Shown: positions 1 through 8,003, counted from the stretch's first letter. The stretch: 21,807 nt of DNA from Candidatus Aenigmatarchaeota archaeon (GCA_017609145.1 JAFCEM010000006.1:1-21807); one strand, 5' to 3'. Numbers and translations are program-made. The notes: a model not told the origin generated them from the letters alone.

Positions 1-2
1 GC

Positions 3-116
3 ATACCTACACAGTTCGTTAAAGAGCTGGAGTTTCAGAAGCGCAGAATTGAGGATGCCATCAGGCGCTTCGGGAAGGATGTTGTTCCGCCCTCGGAATT
101 CGTGGGCAGGGGTTGA
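3..116 (+). CDS. 3' end of an unidentified protein gene (truncated by window edge)
   Basis: The frame beginning at base 3 is open from the window edge to a TGA at 114-116. It encodes 37 residues rich in charged amino acids, including KELEFQKRRIEDAIRRFG and then VVPPSEF. The helical, coding-like composition and the tight spacing to the next gene (stop TGA, one base, then ATG) suggest the end of a real gene translationally coupled to the aminotransferase. I do not recognise the family, and too little remains to assign a function. Confidence 0.5.
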   Translation: MPTQFVKELEFQKRRIEDAIRRFGKDVVPPSEFVGRG

Positions 117-117
117 T

Positions 118-1398
118 ATGAAAATAAGCAGCCAGGCAAAGGAGCTTAACGGGATTCTGAAAAAGCAGGCGCCACAGGTCTATTCCATGCTTTCCGGGGC
201 AGGTAAGAAAGCATTCTTTCCAAAATCAGGAATCCTTGCCCAGACAGCAGAAGCTAAGGGCAAGAGGATAAACGCCACGATAGGCGTGGCTCTTGAAGAC
301 GGTGGTGCTCCACTCGCACTTGATGTTCTGATGAAGAACTCCAAGCTGGAAGCTCATGAAACCGTTTCATACTCGCCGAGCCATGGCCAGCAAAGGCTGA
401 GGGAAGCCTGGCTCCAAAGGATAAGACAGAACAACCCGTCGCTGAGGACAAAAACCACGCTTCCTGTATGTACTGCAGGGCTGACGAGTGGGCTCAGCAT
501 ACTGGGGAGGCTTTTCCTGGATGATAACGAGAATATCATACTCCCGGAGCCCTTCTGGGGTAACTACAAGCTGGTATTCCAGCACGCGGAGCTTGATACT
601 TTTCCCTGCTTTGACGGGCACGGGTTCAATGTTTCTGGTCTGGAAAAGAAGCTACACGGGCCCGGGAAAAAACACGTTCTGCTACTCAATTTTCCCAACA
701 ACCCTACGGGATACAGCATAACAGAGCAGGAAGCCAGTGAAATCGTAAAAGCGATTAAGAAAAGCGCCGAAGCCGGAAAAAGGATTTTGGTAATATGCGA
801 TGATGCCTACTTCGGGCTCTTTTTCGAGCCCGGGCTGATGAGGGAGTCAATATTTTCAAAACTGGCCGGGCTGCACGAGAATATCCTGGCTGTGAAGGTT
901 GACGGCATAACAAAGGAGCTCTACGCATGGGGCCTGAGGATTGGTTTTGTTACGTACGGGTTCAGGGGCATGGACGATGATACTGCGCAGGTTCTTGAGG
1001 ATAAAACATCGGGCTCTGTGAGAGGCAGCATATCCAATACCTGCACACATTCACAGTTCCTGGCTGTACGGGCTCTTGAAAGCCTTGAGCTGAAGAAGCA
1101 GGAGAAGGATAACCTCGAAACCATAAGGGTGAGATATGAGGAGATCAAGAGGATACTCAGTGATAGTAAATACGCAGAGTGCCTCGAACCCCTGCCGTTC
1201 AATTCAGGTTACTTTATATGTGTCCGGCTGAAGGACAAGACCCCAGAACAGTGCGAACAGGTGCGGAAAACTCTTCTCAGCAAATATGACACGGGCATAA
1301 TATCAATGGGAAACCTCTTTAGGATAGCATTCTCCTCAGTGAAGAAAGAGCTTCTCAGGGAACTTTTTGAGAATCTATACAGCGCCTGCAAAGTATGA
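118..1398 (+). CDS. Class I/II PLP-dependent aminotransferase
   Basis: A 426-residue cytoplasmic fold-type I aminotransferase that moves an amino group between an amino acid and a 2-oxoacid using pyridoxal phosphate. Visible motifs are NFPNNPTG at residues 191-198, CDDAYFG around 227-233 (Asp for the PLP nitrogen, Tyr for the phenol oxygen), and TKELYAWGLRIGF with the Schiff-base lysine at K266 and a phosphate-binding Arg at R274. The ATG at 118 is preferred over an upstream ATG at 49. The 49-117 stretch is coding in another frame for the preceding gene, and AGGGG sits about 6 bases before 118. Substrate cannot be read from sequence; aspartate, alanine or aromatic specificity are all possible. 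Its last 44 bases overlap the convergent DUF192 gene. Confidence 0.9.
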   Translation: MKISSQAKELNGILKKQAPQVYSMLSGAGKKAFFPKSGILAQTAEAKGKRINATIGVALEDGGAPLALDVLMKNSKLEAHETVSYSPSHGQQRLREAWLQRIRQNNPSLRTKTTLPVCTAGLTSGLSILGRLFLDDNENIILPEPFWGNYKLVFQHAELDTFPCFDGHGFNVSGLEKKLHGPGKKHVLLLNFPNNPTGYSITEQEASEIVKAIKKSAEAGKRILVICDDAYFGLFFEPGLMRESIFSKLAGLHENILAVKVDGITKELYAWGLRIGFVTYGFRGMDDDTAQVLEDKTSGSVRGSISNTCTHSQFLAVRALESLELKKQEKDNLETIRVRYEEIKRILSDSKYAECLEPLPFNSGYFICVRLKDKTPEQCEQVRKTLLSKYDTGIISMGNLFRIAFSSVKKELLRELFENLYSACKV

Positions 1399-1678
1399 CG
1401 AGTTCATTTTGCTTTGAAGCCGTTCCTGCAGCCAGCTCCAGGACATACCTGCACGGCTGCTCGGGCTTTACAAAGCGCCAGGGCTTCACGTTTTCGTGGA
1501 GTTCGAGCACGTTCATCTTTTCATCAAAAAAGACGAAGTCTATGGGAAAGCGCATGAACCATGTGTGAAAGCTGTGCCTTGCGGGCTTTTTGAACACAAA
1601 CAGTACGGGCTCCGGGTTTGAACGCAGCATCAGACCACTGAACTTTGACCATGCGGTATCCGCTATTTTTATTTTCAT
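1355..1678 (-). CDS. DUF192 family protein
   Basis: A 107-residue protein of the DUF192 (COG1430) family. The family core is visible: a start MKIKIADT, the SGLMLR segment, then the hallmark HTWFMRFPIDFVFFDE at about residues 38-53, followed by a Pro-rich turn and the LELAAGTA strand. Members are small beta-rich proteins of unknown biochemical role, often secreted in bacteria; this copy has no signal peptide. It lies 18 bases after the ABCE1 stop on the same strand and is probably cotranscribed, with AAGGGA upstream as a ribosome site. The 3' end overlaps the aminotransferase gene convergently by 44 bases. Confidence 0.85.
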   Translation of the reverse strand: MKIKIADTAWSKFSGLMLRSNPEPVLFVFKKPARHSFHTWFMRFPIDFVFFDEKMNVLELHENVKPWRFVKPEQPCRYVLELAAGTASKQNELVILCRRCIDSQKVP

Positions 1679-1696
1679 AGAAATTCCCTTTTGGTG

Positions 1697-3511
1697 TTAG
1701 GTGTAATAGTATTTGCCTTTGCGCTTCTGTTCCGTGTCCTTCTGTGAGCCGGGCTTGTTAGCCCGTGGCCTGCCTGTCTGTGGGTCGCGCCTGAATGTCA
1801 CGTTCAGCTCCTTCAGAAAACTGTTCATGCCCTTTTCAAGCTCTACAGGGGCTTCCCCGTGCCCGTGCACACCCTTCTCACCGCCGAAAACCATGACTCT
1901 GTCCGCGACAGAGTCCATGAACTGAAGATCGTGGTCAACCACGAAGCAGGGCTTCTCTTCCGATTCGGTGACTGTCCTGAGAAGCTTTGCCACCCTGAGC
2001 CTCTGCTCCACGTCGAGGAAGGCAGAAGGCTCGTCCATCAGAAGCAGGTCATAATCCTGCACGAGTGCAGAGCCTATAAAAACCGACTGCAGCTCCCCAC
2101 CGGAGAGCGAACCCATCCGTCTTTCAAGGAGCTTCTCAAGCCCGAGGAAGAACAGCAGTCTCTTGTTCTCTTTTATGAAAGCAGACTTTGAGCTCGACGA
2201 CAGGAACTCCCTTACTGTTCTGGTTTCTTCGCTCTTTCCCAGAACAAGCCTCTGGGGTTTGTATGCAAGCCTGAGCCCTTTCAAACCATCCAATACAGAA
2301 TCAATTTTCCCTTGCACAAGCGAGTTCTTGTTGGTTGAATCCGACTTTTCCTTGCCTGCAAGCAGGCGCACGAACGTTGTCTTTCCTATGCTGTTCGGGC
2401 CCAGGATTCCTATAATCTCTCCGTGGTGGATTTCTCCGGGCTCTGTCTTTAGCGAGAAGCCGGGGAATTTTTTCTCAAAGCCCGGAAAATCAAGGAAGAG
2501 CTTTGTTTTCTTTGCAGACTTTGCGCGCCTGTTGAATGTTATGGATTCTGTCCTGAAGCGCATGTTCTCTTCCTTTATGTACCCATCAAGGTAGGTGTTT
2601 ATGCCCACGAGAACCCCGAATGGTTTTGAGACCACACCGAATATACCGGGCTTGCCGTAGAGTATGTGCGTGACATCGGCCAGGTAGTCTGCAACTGCAA
2701 GGTCGTGCTCAATCACCATGACAACCGCCTTCTCAACGAGTTTCCTTATTTCTCTTGCGACAACCAGCCTTTCCTGTACGTCAAGGTATGAAGAGGGCTC
2801 GTCAAAGAAGTAGAAGTCTGCGTCCTTCAGTAGTGTGGCCGCTATGGCAAAGAGCTGCAGTTCTCCCCCTGAGAGCGAGCTGATGTTTTTGTTTATCATC
2901 TCATTCATCTCCAGGCTGCTGACAATACTATCAAGCCTTTTGTTTTTGTCCAGTTTTCCTAGAAGTGAAGAGACCTTACCTTTGTACATTTTCGGTATCA
3001 TGTCAACATGTTGCGGCTTGTATGCTGTCTTGATCCCGCCCATGGAAAGCTTCTTCATGTAGTTCTGGAGCTCACTTCCCCGGAATCTCTTTATCAGCTC
3101 ATTCCATGCAACTTCACTATCCAACAACCCTGCATTTGGCCTGAGCTCTCCTGAAAAGATATTCAGCACAGTAGTCTTGCCCACACCGTTGGGTCCTATT
3201 AGCCCTATTACCGACTTTGCGCGGGGCACGGGCAGTCTGAAGAGGGAGAACATGTTCTTTCCGTACCTGTGGATAGGGGTTTCTTTCAACTGTTCCGGCA
3301 GGTTGACGACGCTTATTGCACCTGTCGGGCATTTCTTTACGCAGATACCACAACCTATGCAAATGGCCTCATCAATGACCGGCTTTTTGTCTAAGAAAAT
3401 CGTCACACATTCCTTTCCCGACCTGTTGATGGGGCAGACCTTCATGCAGGCATAGCTGGATACCTTTGGTCTGCACAGCTCCCTGTTAATCACTGCCATT
3501 CGCTTTGGCAT
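1697..3511 (-). CDS. rli1: ABCE1/Rli1 ribosome-recycling ATPase
   Basis: A 604-residue ABCE1 protein, the twin-ATPase that splits 70S ribosomes after termination together with aRF1/aPelota. The N-terminal ferredoxin-like domain has cysteines at 13, 22, 26, 35 and CIGCGICVKKCP at 51-62. NBD1 has Walker A GPNGVGKTT (106-114), LSGGELQ (213-219), Walker B FFDEPSSYLD and the switch IEHD (H269). NBD2 has GPNSIGKTT (371-379), LSGGELQ (469-475) and VDHD (H527). The C-terminal tail RRDPQTGRPRANKPGS is family-typical. Length matches archaeal ABCE1 (about 590-605). One usual cluster ligand is changed: in the C-x4-C-x3-C-x3-CP motif the second cysteine is Ser18. MAVINRE at residue 5 is an alternative start. 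Confidence 0.97.
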   Translation of the reverse strand: MPKRMAVINRELCRPKVSSYACMKVCPINRSGKECVTIFLDKKPVIDEAICIGCGICVKKCPTGAISVVNLPEQLKETPIHRYGKNMFSLFRLPVPRAKSVIGLIGPNGVGKTTVLNIFSGELRPNAGLLDSEVAWNELIKRFRGSELQNYMKKLSMGGIKTAYKPQHVDMIPKMYKGKVSSLLGKLDKNKRLDSIVSSLEMNEMINKNISSLSGGELQLFAIAATLLKDADFYFFDEPSSYLDVQERLVVAREIRKLVEKAVVMVIEHDLAVADYLADVTHILYGKPGIFGVVSKPFGVLVGINTYLDGYIKEENMRFRTESITFNRRAKSAKKTKLFLDFPGFEKKFPGFSLKTEPGEIHHGEIIGILGPNSIGKTTFVRLLAGKEKSDSTNKNSLVQGKIDSVLDGLKGLRLAYKPQRLVLGKSEETRTVREFLSSSSKSAFIKENKRLLFFLGLEKLLERRMGSLSGGELQSVFIGSALVQDYDLLLMDEPSAFLDVEQRLRVAKLLRTVTESEEKPCFVVDHDLQFMDSVADRVMVFGGEKGVHGHGEAPVELEKGMNSFLKELNVTFRRDPQTGRPRANKPGSQKDTEQKRKGKYYYT

Positions 3512-3538
3512 AATATCAGTTAATAAATTTTGTGCCTT

Positions 3539-3547
3539 AATTTAAAA
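3539..3547 (-). promoter_or_regulatory. TATA-type box of the ABCE1 gene
   Basis: On the minus strand this reads TTTTAAATT, 28-36 nt before the ABCE1 ATG. That spacing fits archaeal TATA/TBP positioning and predicts a leader of zero to about ten bases. No Shine-Dalgarno sequence is present before the start. Confidence 0.5.
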
Positions 3548-3570
3548 TAAGTTGATTGTATGGGATGTTG

Positions 3571-3580
3571 TTTATTAAAC
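3571..3580 (+). promoter_or_regulatory. TATA-type box of the PD40 lipoprotein gene
   Basis: TTTATTAAAC lies 20-29 nt before the ATG at 3600 with no ribosome binding site between, which fits a leaderless transcript as seen for several other genes here. Confidence 0.45.
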
Positions 3581-3599
3581 AGAACATGCAATAAAATTT

Positions 3600-4478
3600 A
3601 TGAAATACCATTATAGCAGCTCATTTGTGCTCGTTATCATGCTTGCCGCAGTGGTATTGATATGCGGCTGCGTAGGCGAAGATGCCACTCCAGCCGGGGG
3701 TGTATCAGTATCAGATGACTGGCAGACACCAACATGTCTGGGCAGTCCTGTTAATACTGATGCATGGGAAGATGCACCATCCATCTCACCGAATGGTAAC
3801 CTCCTCTACTTCACAAAAGGAAAAGACATAAACGTTGACTCATACGAATCCCGCAGAACAAACAATGGCTGGAGCAGTCCGGTACCTCATTCTTTCAATC
3901 TTAATGACTATCCTGATGGGGCTGTCCACAGCCAAGACGATAAAATTCTTTACTTTGCATCAATAAGGCCTGGTGGCAAGGGCAGCGGTGACATTTATAT
4001 CTACAACAGGAATACAGGTACTGTTTCCAATATCGGTGAACCAATAAATACGGAATACATGGAAAGCGAGCCATGGATTAGTCCTGATGGTAATCTCCTG
4101 TGCTTTGCATCAGAGCGCCCGGGCGGGATGGGAGGCCATGACATATGGTGCGCCCAAAAACAGGCTGGGGTATGGAACGAGCCCTACAACATCGGCAGCC
4201 CTGTTAATACAGATTGTGACGAAACCCAGCCATTTATCACACATGACGGCCAGGAAATCTATTTCACTGCAACTAATTGTTATGGAATCCCGGGCCCTGC
4301 AATATTCATGTCAACCCTAAGTAGTGGCAAATGGTCAAGCCCCGAACCTGTTGTAACAGGATTCGTCGGCGAACCCACCCTGACAGCCGACGAATCAGAG
4401 CTTTGGTTTGTTCACATAACCCTTGACCAGAGTAACCAGCTAATTGATGCTGACATCTGTTTCACAGAGGCAAAATAA
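3600..4478 (+). CDS. Secreted PD40 (WD40-like) beta-propeller lipoprotein
   Basis: A 292-residue exported protein. Residues 1-24 form a signal peptide with hydrophobic core VLVIMLAAVVLI and a lipobox-like ICGC, so C24 is the likely lipidated residue and the protein would sit on the outer face of the membrane. The rest is about five repeats of 40-50 residues carrying the PD40 pattern: a G-x-PVNT strand, then SPDGNLLxFAS, then RPGGxGGxDIW. Such TolB/PD40 propellers bind proteins or glycans; the ligand here is unknown. The gene stands alone between divergent ABCE1 and the hyp operon. PD40 lipoproteins are common in bacteria, so an acquired origin is possible but not shown. Confidence 0.85.
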   Translation: MKYHYSSSFVLVIMLAAVVLICGCVGEDATPAGGVSVSDDWQTPTCLGSPVNTDAWEDAPSISPNGNLLYFTKGKDINVDSYESRRTNNGWSSPVPHSFNLNDYPDGAVHSQDDKILYFASIRPGGKGSGDIYIYNRNTGTVSNIGEPINTEYMESEPWISPDGNLLCFASERPGGMGGHDIWCAQKQAGVWNEPYNIGSPVNTDCDETQPFITHDGQEIYFTATNCYGIPGPAIFMSTLSSGKWSSPEPVVTGFVGEPTLTADESELWFVHITLDQSNQLIDADICFTEAK

Positions 4479-4493
4479 AGCAACCATTGCTTT
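4477..4493 (+). terminator. Hairpin at the end of the PD40 gene
   Basis: AAAGCAA (4477-4483) and TTGCTTT (4487-4493) form a perfect 7-bp stem with a 3-base loop, starting within the TAA stop codon and followed by one more T. It could end transcription or protect the 3' end. It is short, so the call is tentative. Confidence 0.35.
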
Positions 4494-4630
4494 TGTTACA
4501 GTTCAGCTAACCGAAAGCTTATTCAACCAAAAATTCAAAAGACTTCATCTTCTTTTTAGTTATTTATTAGAATATAATTCCAAAGCTTTTCAAAATAATA
4601 ATTAATCAAATAAATTTATTATAATTAACA

Positions 4631-4637
4631 GGGGGAT
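4631..4637 (+). promoter_or_regulatory. Ribosome binding site of hypC
   Basis: GGGGGAT, preceded by A, lies about 6 bases before the hypC ATG. The 164 bases between the PD40 gene and hypC are very A+T-rich and hold several possible TATA boxes (for example 4607-4617), so the promoter cannot be placed with confidence. I see no gene in this gap. Confidence 0.5.
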
Positions 4638-4642
4638 AAATT

Positions 4643-4852
4643 ATGTGTCTTGCAACTCATGCTAAAATTATGAAAATAAAGGGCAAACACGCTTTAGTGG
4701 ATTTTGAGGGCTTAAAAAAAGACGTGAAAATAATTTTGACGCCAGAAGTAAAGGCCGGTGATTATGTTCTTGTTCATGCCGGGTTTTCCATTCAAAAAAT
4801 AAATAAAAAAGAAGCGAACGAATCCTTGAAGATGTGGAACACTATACGTTGA
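4643..4852 (+). CDS. hypC: HypC/HupF hydrogenase maturation chaperone
   Basis: A 69-residue protein starting MCLATHAKI; the invariant Cys2 after the initiator Met is the residue that binds the Fe(CN)2CO precursor and the hydrogenase large subunit. The small beta-barrel pattern (ALVDFEG, then VKAGDYVLVHAGFSIQKI) and length match HypC. With HypD it carries the iron fragment while cyanide and CO are added in the cytoplasm. It is first in a hypC-hypD-hypE operon. Its TGA overlaps the hypD ribosome site. The codon use is strongly A+T-rich compared with genes outside this operon. Confidence 0.95.
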   Translation: MCLATHAKIMKIKGKHALVDFEGLKKDVKIILTPEVKAGDYVLVHAGFSIQKINKKEANESLKMWNTIR

Positions 4853-4861
4853 GGTTTTAAT

Positions 4862-5929
4862 GTGTTGGAATTTAGAAACAAAGCAACAACTGAAACACTG
4901 ATTAAAGAAATAAGAAAAATAAATCCAAAAAAAGATATAAAAATAATGCATGTTTGTGGAACACATGAAATGACAATAGCTCGCTGGGGGCTAAGAAAAC
5001 TTTTGCCAGGAAACATTAAACTGATTTGTGGACCCGGCTGTCCTGTCTGTGTAACTTCTACCTCAGAAATTGATTTTGCAATTAAACTTGTGAAAGAAAA
5101 AAACGTAATCCTTACTACGTTTGGTGATATGTTTCGCGTTCCTGGAACAGATTCATCTTTAAGTGAAACAAAAATCCATGGTGCTGACATAAGGGTTATT
5201 TATGGAGTTAATGAAGCTGTAAAAATAGCCAGAAAAACAGAAAAACAAGTTATTCATTTTTCAGTTGGCTTTGAAACCACTGCTCCGACAATAGCCTCTG
5301 AAATCTTGGAAAATAAAACGCTTAAGAATTTCTCCATTATCTGTAGTCATCGCCTTATCCCCCCGGCAATGAACTATCTATTATCCTGTAAAGATATTGA
5401 AATCAATGGATTTATTTGTCCCGGGCATGTTTCTACCATAATAGGTTGCGAACCTTACAAAGTTTTAGCTGAAAATTTTGCTAAACCTATGGTAATAGGG
5501 GGATTTGAGCCAAACGATATTTTGCTTTCAATCCTCATGATACTTAAGCAGATAAAAACTGAAATATCAAAAACAGAAAATGAATATATTAGAGCTGTAA
5601 AAAACAAGGGAAATATCGTAGCTCAAAAAGCAATGAGTAATGTTTTTAAACCATGTGATAAGGGGTGGCGAGGAATAGGCACAATCCCGAATTCAGGATT
5701 CAAACTAAGAGATAAGTTTGTTGAATTTGATGCAGAAAAAAAATTTAATATAAAAATCAAAAAATCTTTAGACATAAAAACTGGTTGTAAGTGCGGAGAA
5801 ATCATGAAAGGTAAAGCTGTGCCACATGACTGTCCATACTTTGGAAAGATTTGCACTCCTGAAAGGCCTATTGGTGCGTGTATGGTTTCTGTTGAAGGGG
5901 CTTGTTATATTGCATATAATTATTCATAA
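4862..5929 (+). CDS. hypD: HypD, Fe(CN)2CO assembly scaffold
   Basis: A 355-residue HypD with every expected cysteine motif: HVCGTHE (C32), CGPGCPVC (C56, C60, C63), and a C-terminal iron-sulfur region with C309, C311, C324, C331, C340 and C348. HypD and HypC hold the iron while CN groups are transferred from HypE. The HFSVGFETTAPT segment is also typical. Translation starts at GTG 4862: GAGGT at 4851-4855 is placed 6 bases before it, and the ATG at 4860 is in another frame. The gene is 9 bases from hypC. It has low G+C like the rest of the operon; a 60-base line inside it (5221-5280) is 30% G+C by hand count. Confidence 0.96.
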   Translation: MLEFRNKATTETLIKEIRKINPKKDIKIMHVCGTHEMTIARWGLRKLLPGNIKLICGPGCPVCVTSTSEIDFAIKLVKEKNVILTTFGDMFRVPGTDSSLSETKIHGADIRVIYGVNEAVKIARKTEKQVIHFSVGFETTAPTIASEILENKTLKNFSIICSHRLIPPAMNYLLSCKDIEINGFICPGHVSTIIGCEPYKVLAENFAKPMVIGGFEPNDILLSILMILKQIKTEISKTENEYIRAVKNKGNIVAQKAMSNVFKPCDKGWRGIGTIPNSGFKLRDKFVEFDAEKKFNIKIKKSLDIKTGCKCGEIMKGKAVPHDCPYFGKICTPERPIGACMVSVEGACYIAYNYS

Positions 5930-5955
5930 TCATTATAATGTGAAGGTGATAAAAA

Positions 5956-7023
5956 ATGGAAATCCCAAAAAAACCAATAGAAGAATTAAGAAAAGAGGGA
6001 AGCCGGCATATTCCCGACACAATACAGCTTTCACAAGGGTCTGGTGGAAGTATGATGGAAGCATTAATTGAAAAAGTTATTACAAAAAAGCTTGGCATAA
6101 AATCAAGTTTTGTGGGCTCTGGGATTGATAAGTTAGAGGATGCTGGTATTATAGATTTGGGAGATATTAAACTGGCATTTACAACAGATGGATGCACAGT
6201 TGACCCCATGTTCTATCCAGGAGGGAGTTTAGGAAGCTTATCTGTAAGTGCAACAATAAACGACCTTGCTGTCATGGGAGCAAAGCCACTAGCAATTTCA
6301 TTTGGATTAATTTTGGAGGAAGGCTTGCCGTTGGAAATTCTTGAAAAAACCCTTGATAAAATGGCAGAAGTTTGTAAAGAATCGAATGTGCCTGTGATAA
6401 CCGGGGACACAAAGGTTATGGAAAGAGGTAAGATTGACAAATTAGTAATAAACACTGCCGGGGTAGGCATTATAACAGGAGATATTATTTCCGACTATGG
6501 CGCTCAATCTGGTGACAAAATTCTTGTTTCCGGGACAATGGGTGACCATGGAATAAGCTTGATTGGGTTAAGATTTGGTTTTGAAAGTGAGCTAAAATCA
6601 GATGAAGCACCGTTGTGGGGTATGATGGAAGGGTTACTCAAGATTGGGGGCATAACCTCTGCAAAAGATGCCACAAGAGGCGGATTTAGTCCAAACATAA
6701 ACGAACTCGCAAGAAAGTCCAATGTCTGTTTTTATGTCCATGAAGACAAAATTCCTATCAAACCAGAAGCAAAAAGACTGGGAGAAGTTTTGGGAGTTGA
6801 TCCTTTGAGTACAGCTTGTGAAGGCAAAATAATAATGACTGTTAGACCCGACAAAGCAGATGAGATTTTAACATCCATGAGACAACATGCGTATGGCAAA
6901 GAAGCGGCTATTATAGGAGAAGTGAAAAAAGAGCCTAATGGACAGGTTATATTAGAAACCGAAGTTGGAGGTAAGAGAGTTTTGCACACCCCTGTGGGAG
7001 AGTTGTATCCACGAATTTGTTAA
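5956..7023 (+). CDS. hypE: HypE carbamoyl dehydratase
   Basis: A 355-residue PurM-like ATPase that converts the carbamoyl group placed on its C-terminal cysteine by HypF into thiocyanate, then donates cyanide to the HypC-HypD iron. The N-terminal GSGG near residues 25-31, the FTTDGCTVDPMFYPGG segment, NDLAVMGAKP and the GDTKVM motif are visible. The protein ends YPRIC with the essential terminal Cys355, so it is full-length and should be active. GGTGAT about 6 bases before the ATG is the ribosome site. The gene is 26 bases after hypD. HypF, needed to load carbamoyl, is not in this window. Confidence 0.96.
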   Translation: MEIPKKPIEELRKEGSRHIPDTIQLSQGSGGSMMEALIEKVITKKLGIKSSFVGSGIDKLEDAGIIDLGDIKLAFTTDGCTVDPMFYPGGSLGSLSVSATINDLAVMGAKPLAISFGLILEEGLPLEILEKTLDKMAEVCKESNVPVITGDTKVMERGKIDKLVINTAGVGIITGDIISDYGAQSGDKILVSGTMGDHGISLIGLRFGFESELKSDEAPLWGMMEGLLKIGGITSAKDATRGGFSPNINELARKSNVCFYVHEDKIPIKPEAKRLGEVLGVDPLSTACEGKIIMTVRPDKADEILTSMRQHAYGKEAAIIGEVKKEPNGQVILETEVGGKRVLHTPVGELYPRIC

Positions 7024-7026
7024 TAA

Positions 7027-7036
7027 TTTTTAAAAA
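7027..7036 (+). promoter_or_regulatory. TATA-type box of the flavoprotein gene
   Basis: TTTTTAAAAA lies 20-29 nt before ATG 7056, with no ribosome site between. This supports a separate leaderless transcript beginning at 7056, rather than readthrough from hypE with the in-frame TTG at 7017 as the start. Confidence 0.5.
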
Positions 7037-7055
7037 CAAGAAGAAAATAAACTAT

Positions 7056-7985
7056 ATGTCCAAAAAATATGATGTCATAATTCTCGGTGCAGGGCCTGCG
7101 GGGCTCAGTGCCGGCGTATATACGGTACGGTACGGGCTCAGTACCCTTGCAATTGGCAAGGAACCCGGCGGCATGGCGAGCGAGGCCACGGTTGTTGAGA
7201 ATTATCTGGGGTTCTCTGCTATCACGGGCGCGGAGCTCACAAAAAGGTTTGAGGAGCACGCAAAAAAGGCGGGTGTTGAGCTACTCATTTACACGAATAT
7301 AAATTCCATAAATAAGAGAGGGGCCGGCTTTGAGATTGAGACTGACAAGGGCAGGTTTTCTGCAAAGGCTCTCATAATTGCCCTTGGGAAGAAGAAGAGA
7401 AAACTGCAGATACCCGGGGAAAAGGAGCTTGCCGGAAAGGGCGTGTCCTACTGTGCAACCTGCGATGCACCACTGTTCAAGGACAAGATAACGGCTGTCA
7501 TAGGCGGCAGGAACTCCGCTGTTACAGCTGCGCTGTTCCTGGCGAAGAAATGCAAAAAGGTCTACATAGTGTACAGGCGCGACAAACTGCGCTCGGACTT
7601 GGTGCTTATTGAACGTGTCAGGAAGGAAAAGAAAATAGAGGTTGTATATGACTCTGTTCCTATTTCTGTCAACGGGAAAGAAAGGGTGGAATCGCTTACC
7701 ATAAAGAGAAAGGACAGGAAAGAGGAACTGAAACTTGACGGTGTATTCATTGAGATAGGTGCAGTGCCCTCGACAGAACTGCTGACAAAGAACCTGAAAC
7801 TGAAGCTTGATGAGGAAGGCTGCATTGTGGTAAAGCCCTCAATGGCAACGAACGTGCAGGGCGTCTTCGCTGCGGGCGACATTACAAACAGCTCGAACAA
7901 GTTCGACCAGATTGCCACAGCGGTTGGCGAGGGTGCAGTCGCCGCAAATACGGTTTTCAGGTTCCTGAAGAATATAAAGTACTGA
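7056..7985 (+). CDS. trxB: Thioredoxin-reductase-like FAD/NAD(P) oxidoreductase
   Basis: A 309-residue flavoprotein of the low-molecular-weight thioredoxin reductase family, which passes electrons from a nicotinamide (or F420 in some archaeal relatives) through FAD to a redox disulfide. FAD motifs are GAGPAGLSAG (11-20) and GVFAAGDITN near the C-terminus. The active disulfide is CATC (C133-C136) followed by DAP. The nucleotide-binding site deviates: GGRNSA replaces the usual GGGDSA, and YRRDKLR replaces HRRxxxR, so NADPH use is likely but not certain. The start at 7056 (MSKKYD) follows from the promoter box and family length. No thioredoxin gene is adjacent. Codon use returns abruptly to about 50% G+C here. 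Confidence 0.88.
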   Translation: MSKKYDVIILGAGPAGLSAGVYTVRYGLSTLAIGKEPGGMASEATVVENYLGFSAITGAELTKRFEEHAKKAGVELLIYTNINSINKRGAGFEIETDKGRFSAKALIIALGKKKRKLQIPGEKELAGKGVSYCATCDAPLFKDKITAVIGGRNSAVTAALFLAKKCKKVYIVYRRDKLRSDLVLIERVRKEKKIEVVYDSVPISVNGKERVESLTIKRKDRKEELKLDGVFIEIGAVPSTELLTKNLKLKLDEEGCIVVKPSMATNVQGVFAAGDITNSSNKFDQIATAVGEGAVAANTVFRFLKNIKY

Positions 7986-8000
7986 AACGTTCGTGTTTCA
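7983..8000. terminator. TTCG-loop hairpin between convergent genes
   Basis: TGAAAC (7983-7988) and GTTTCA (7995-8000) pair, and a G-U pair closes a TTCG tetraloop (7990-7993). It begins in the flavoprotein stop codon and ends 4 bases before the convergent gene's stop codon at 8004. It may separate the two transcripts; there is no T-run after it. Confidence 0.3.
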
Positions 8001-8003
8001 TGC

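Noticed and set aside
49..117. N-terminal extension of the aminotransferase from ATG 49
   Set aside because: The 23 extra residues are not family-like, and the same bases are coding in another frame for the preceding gene, which ends at 116.
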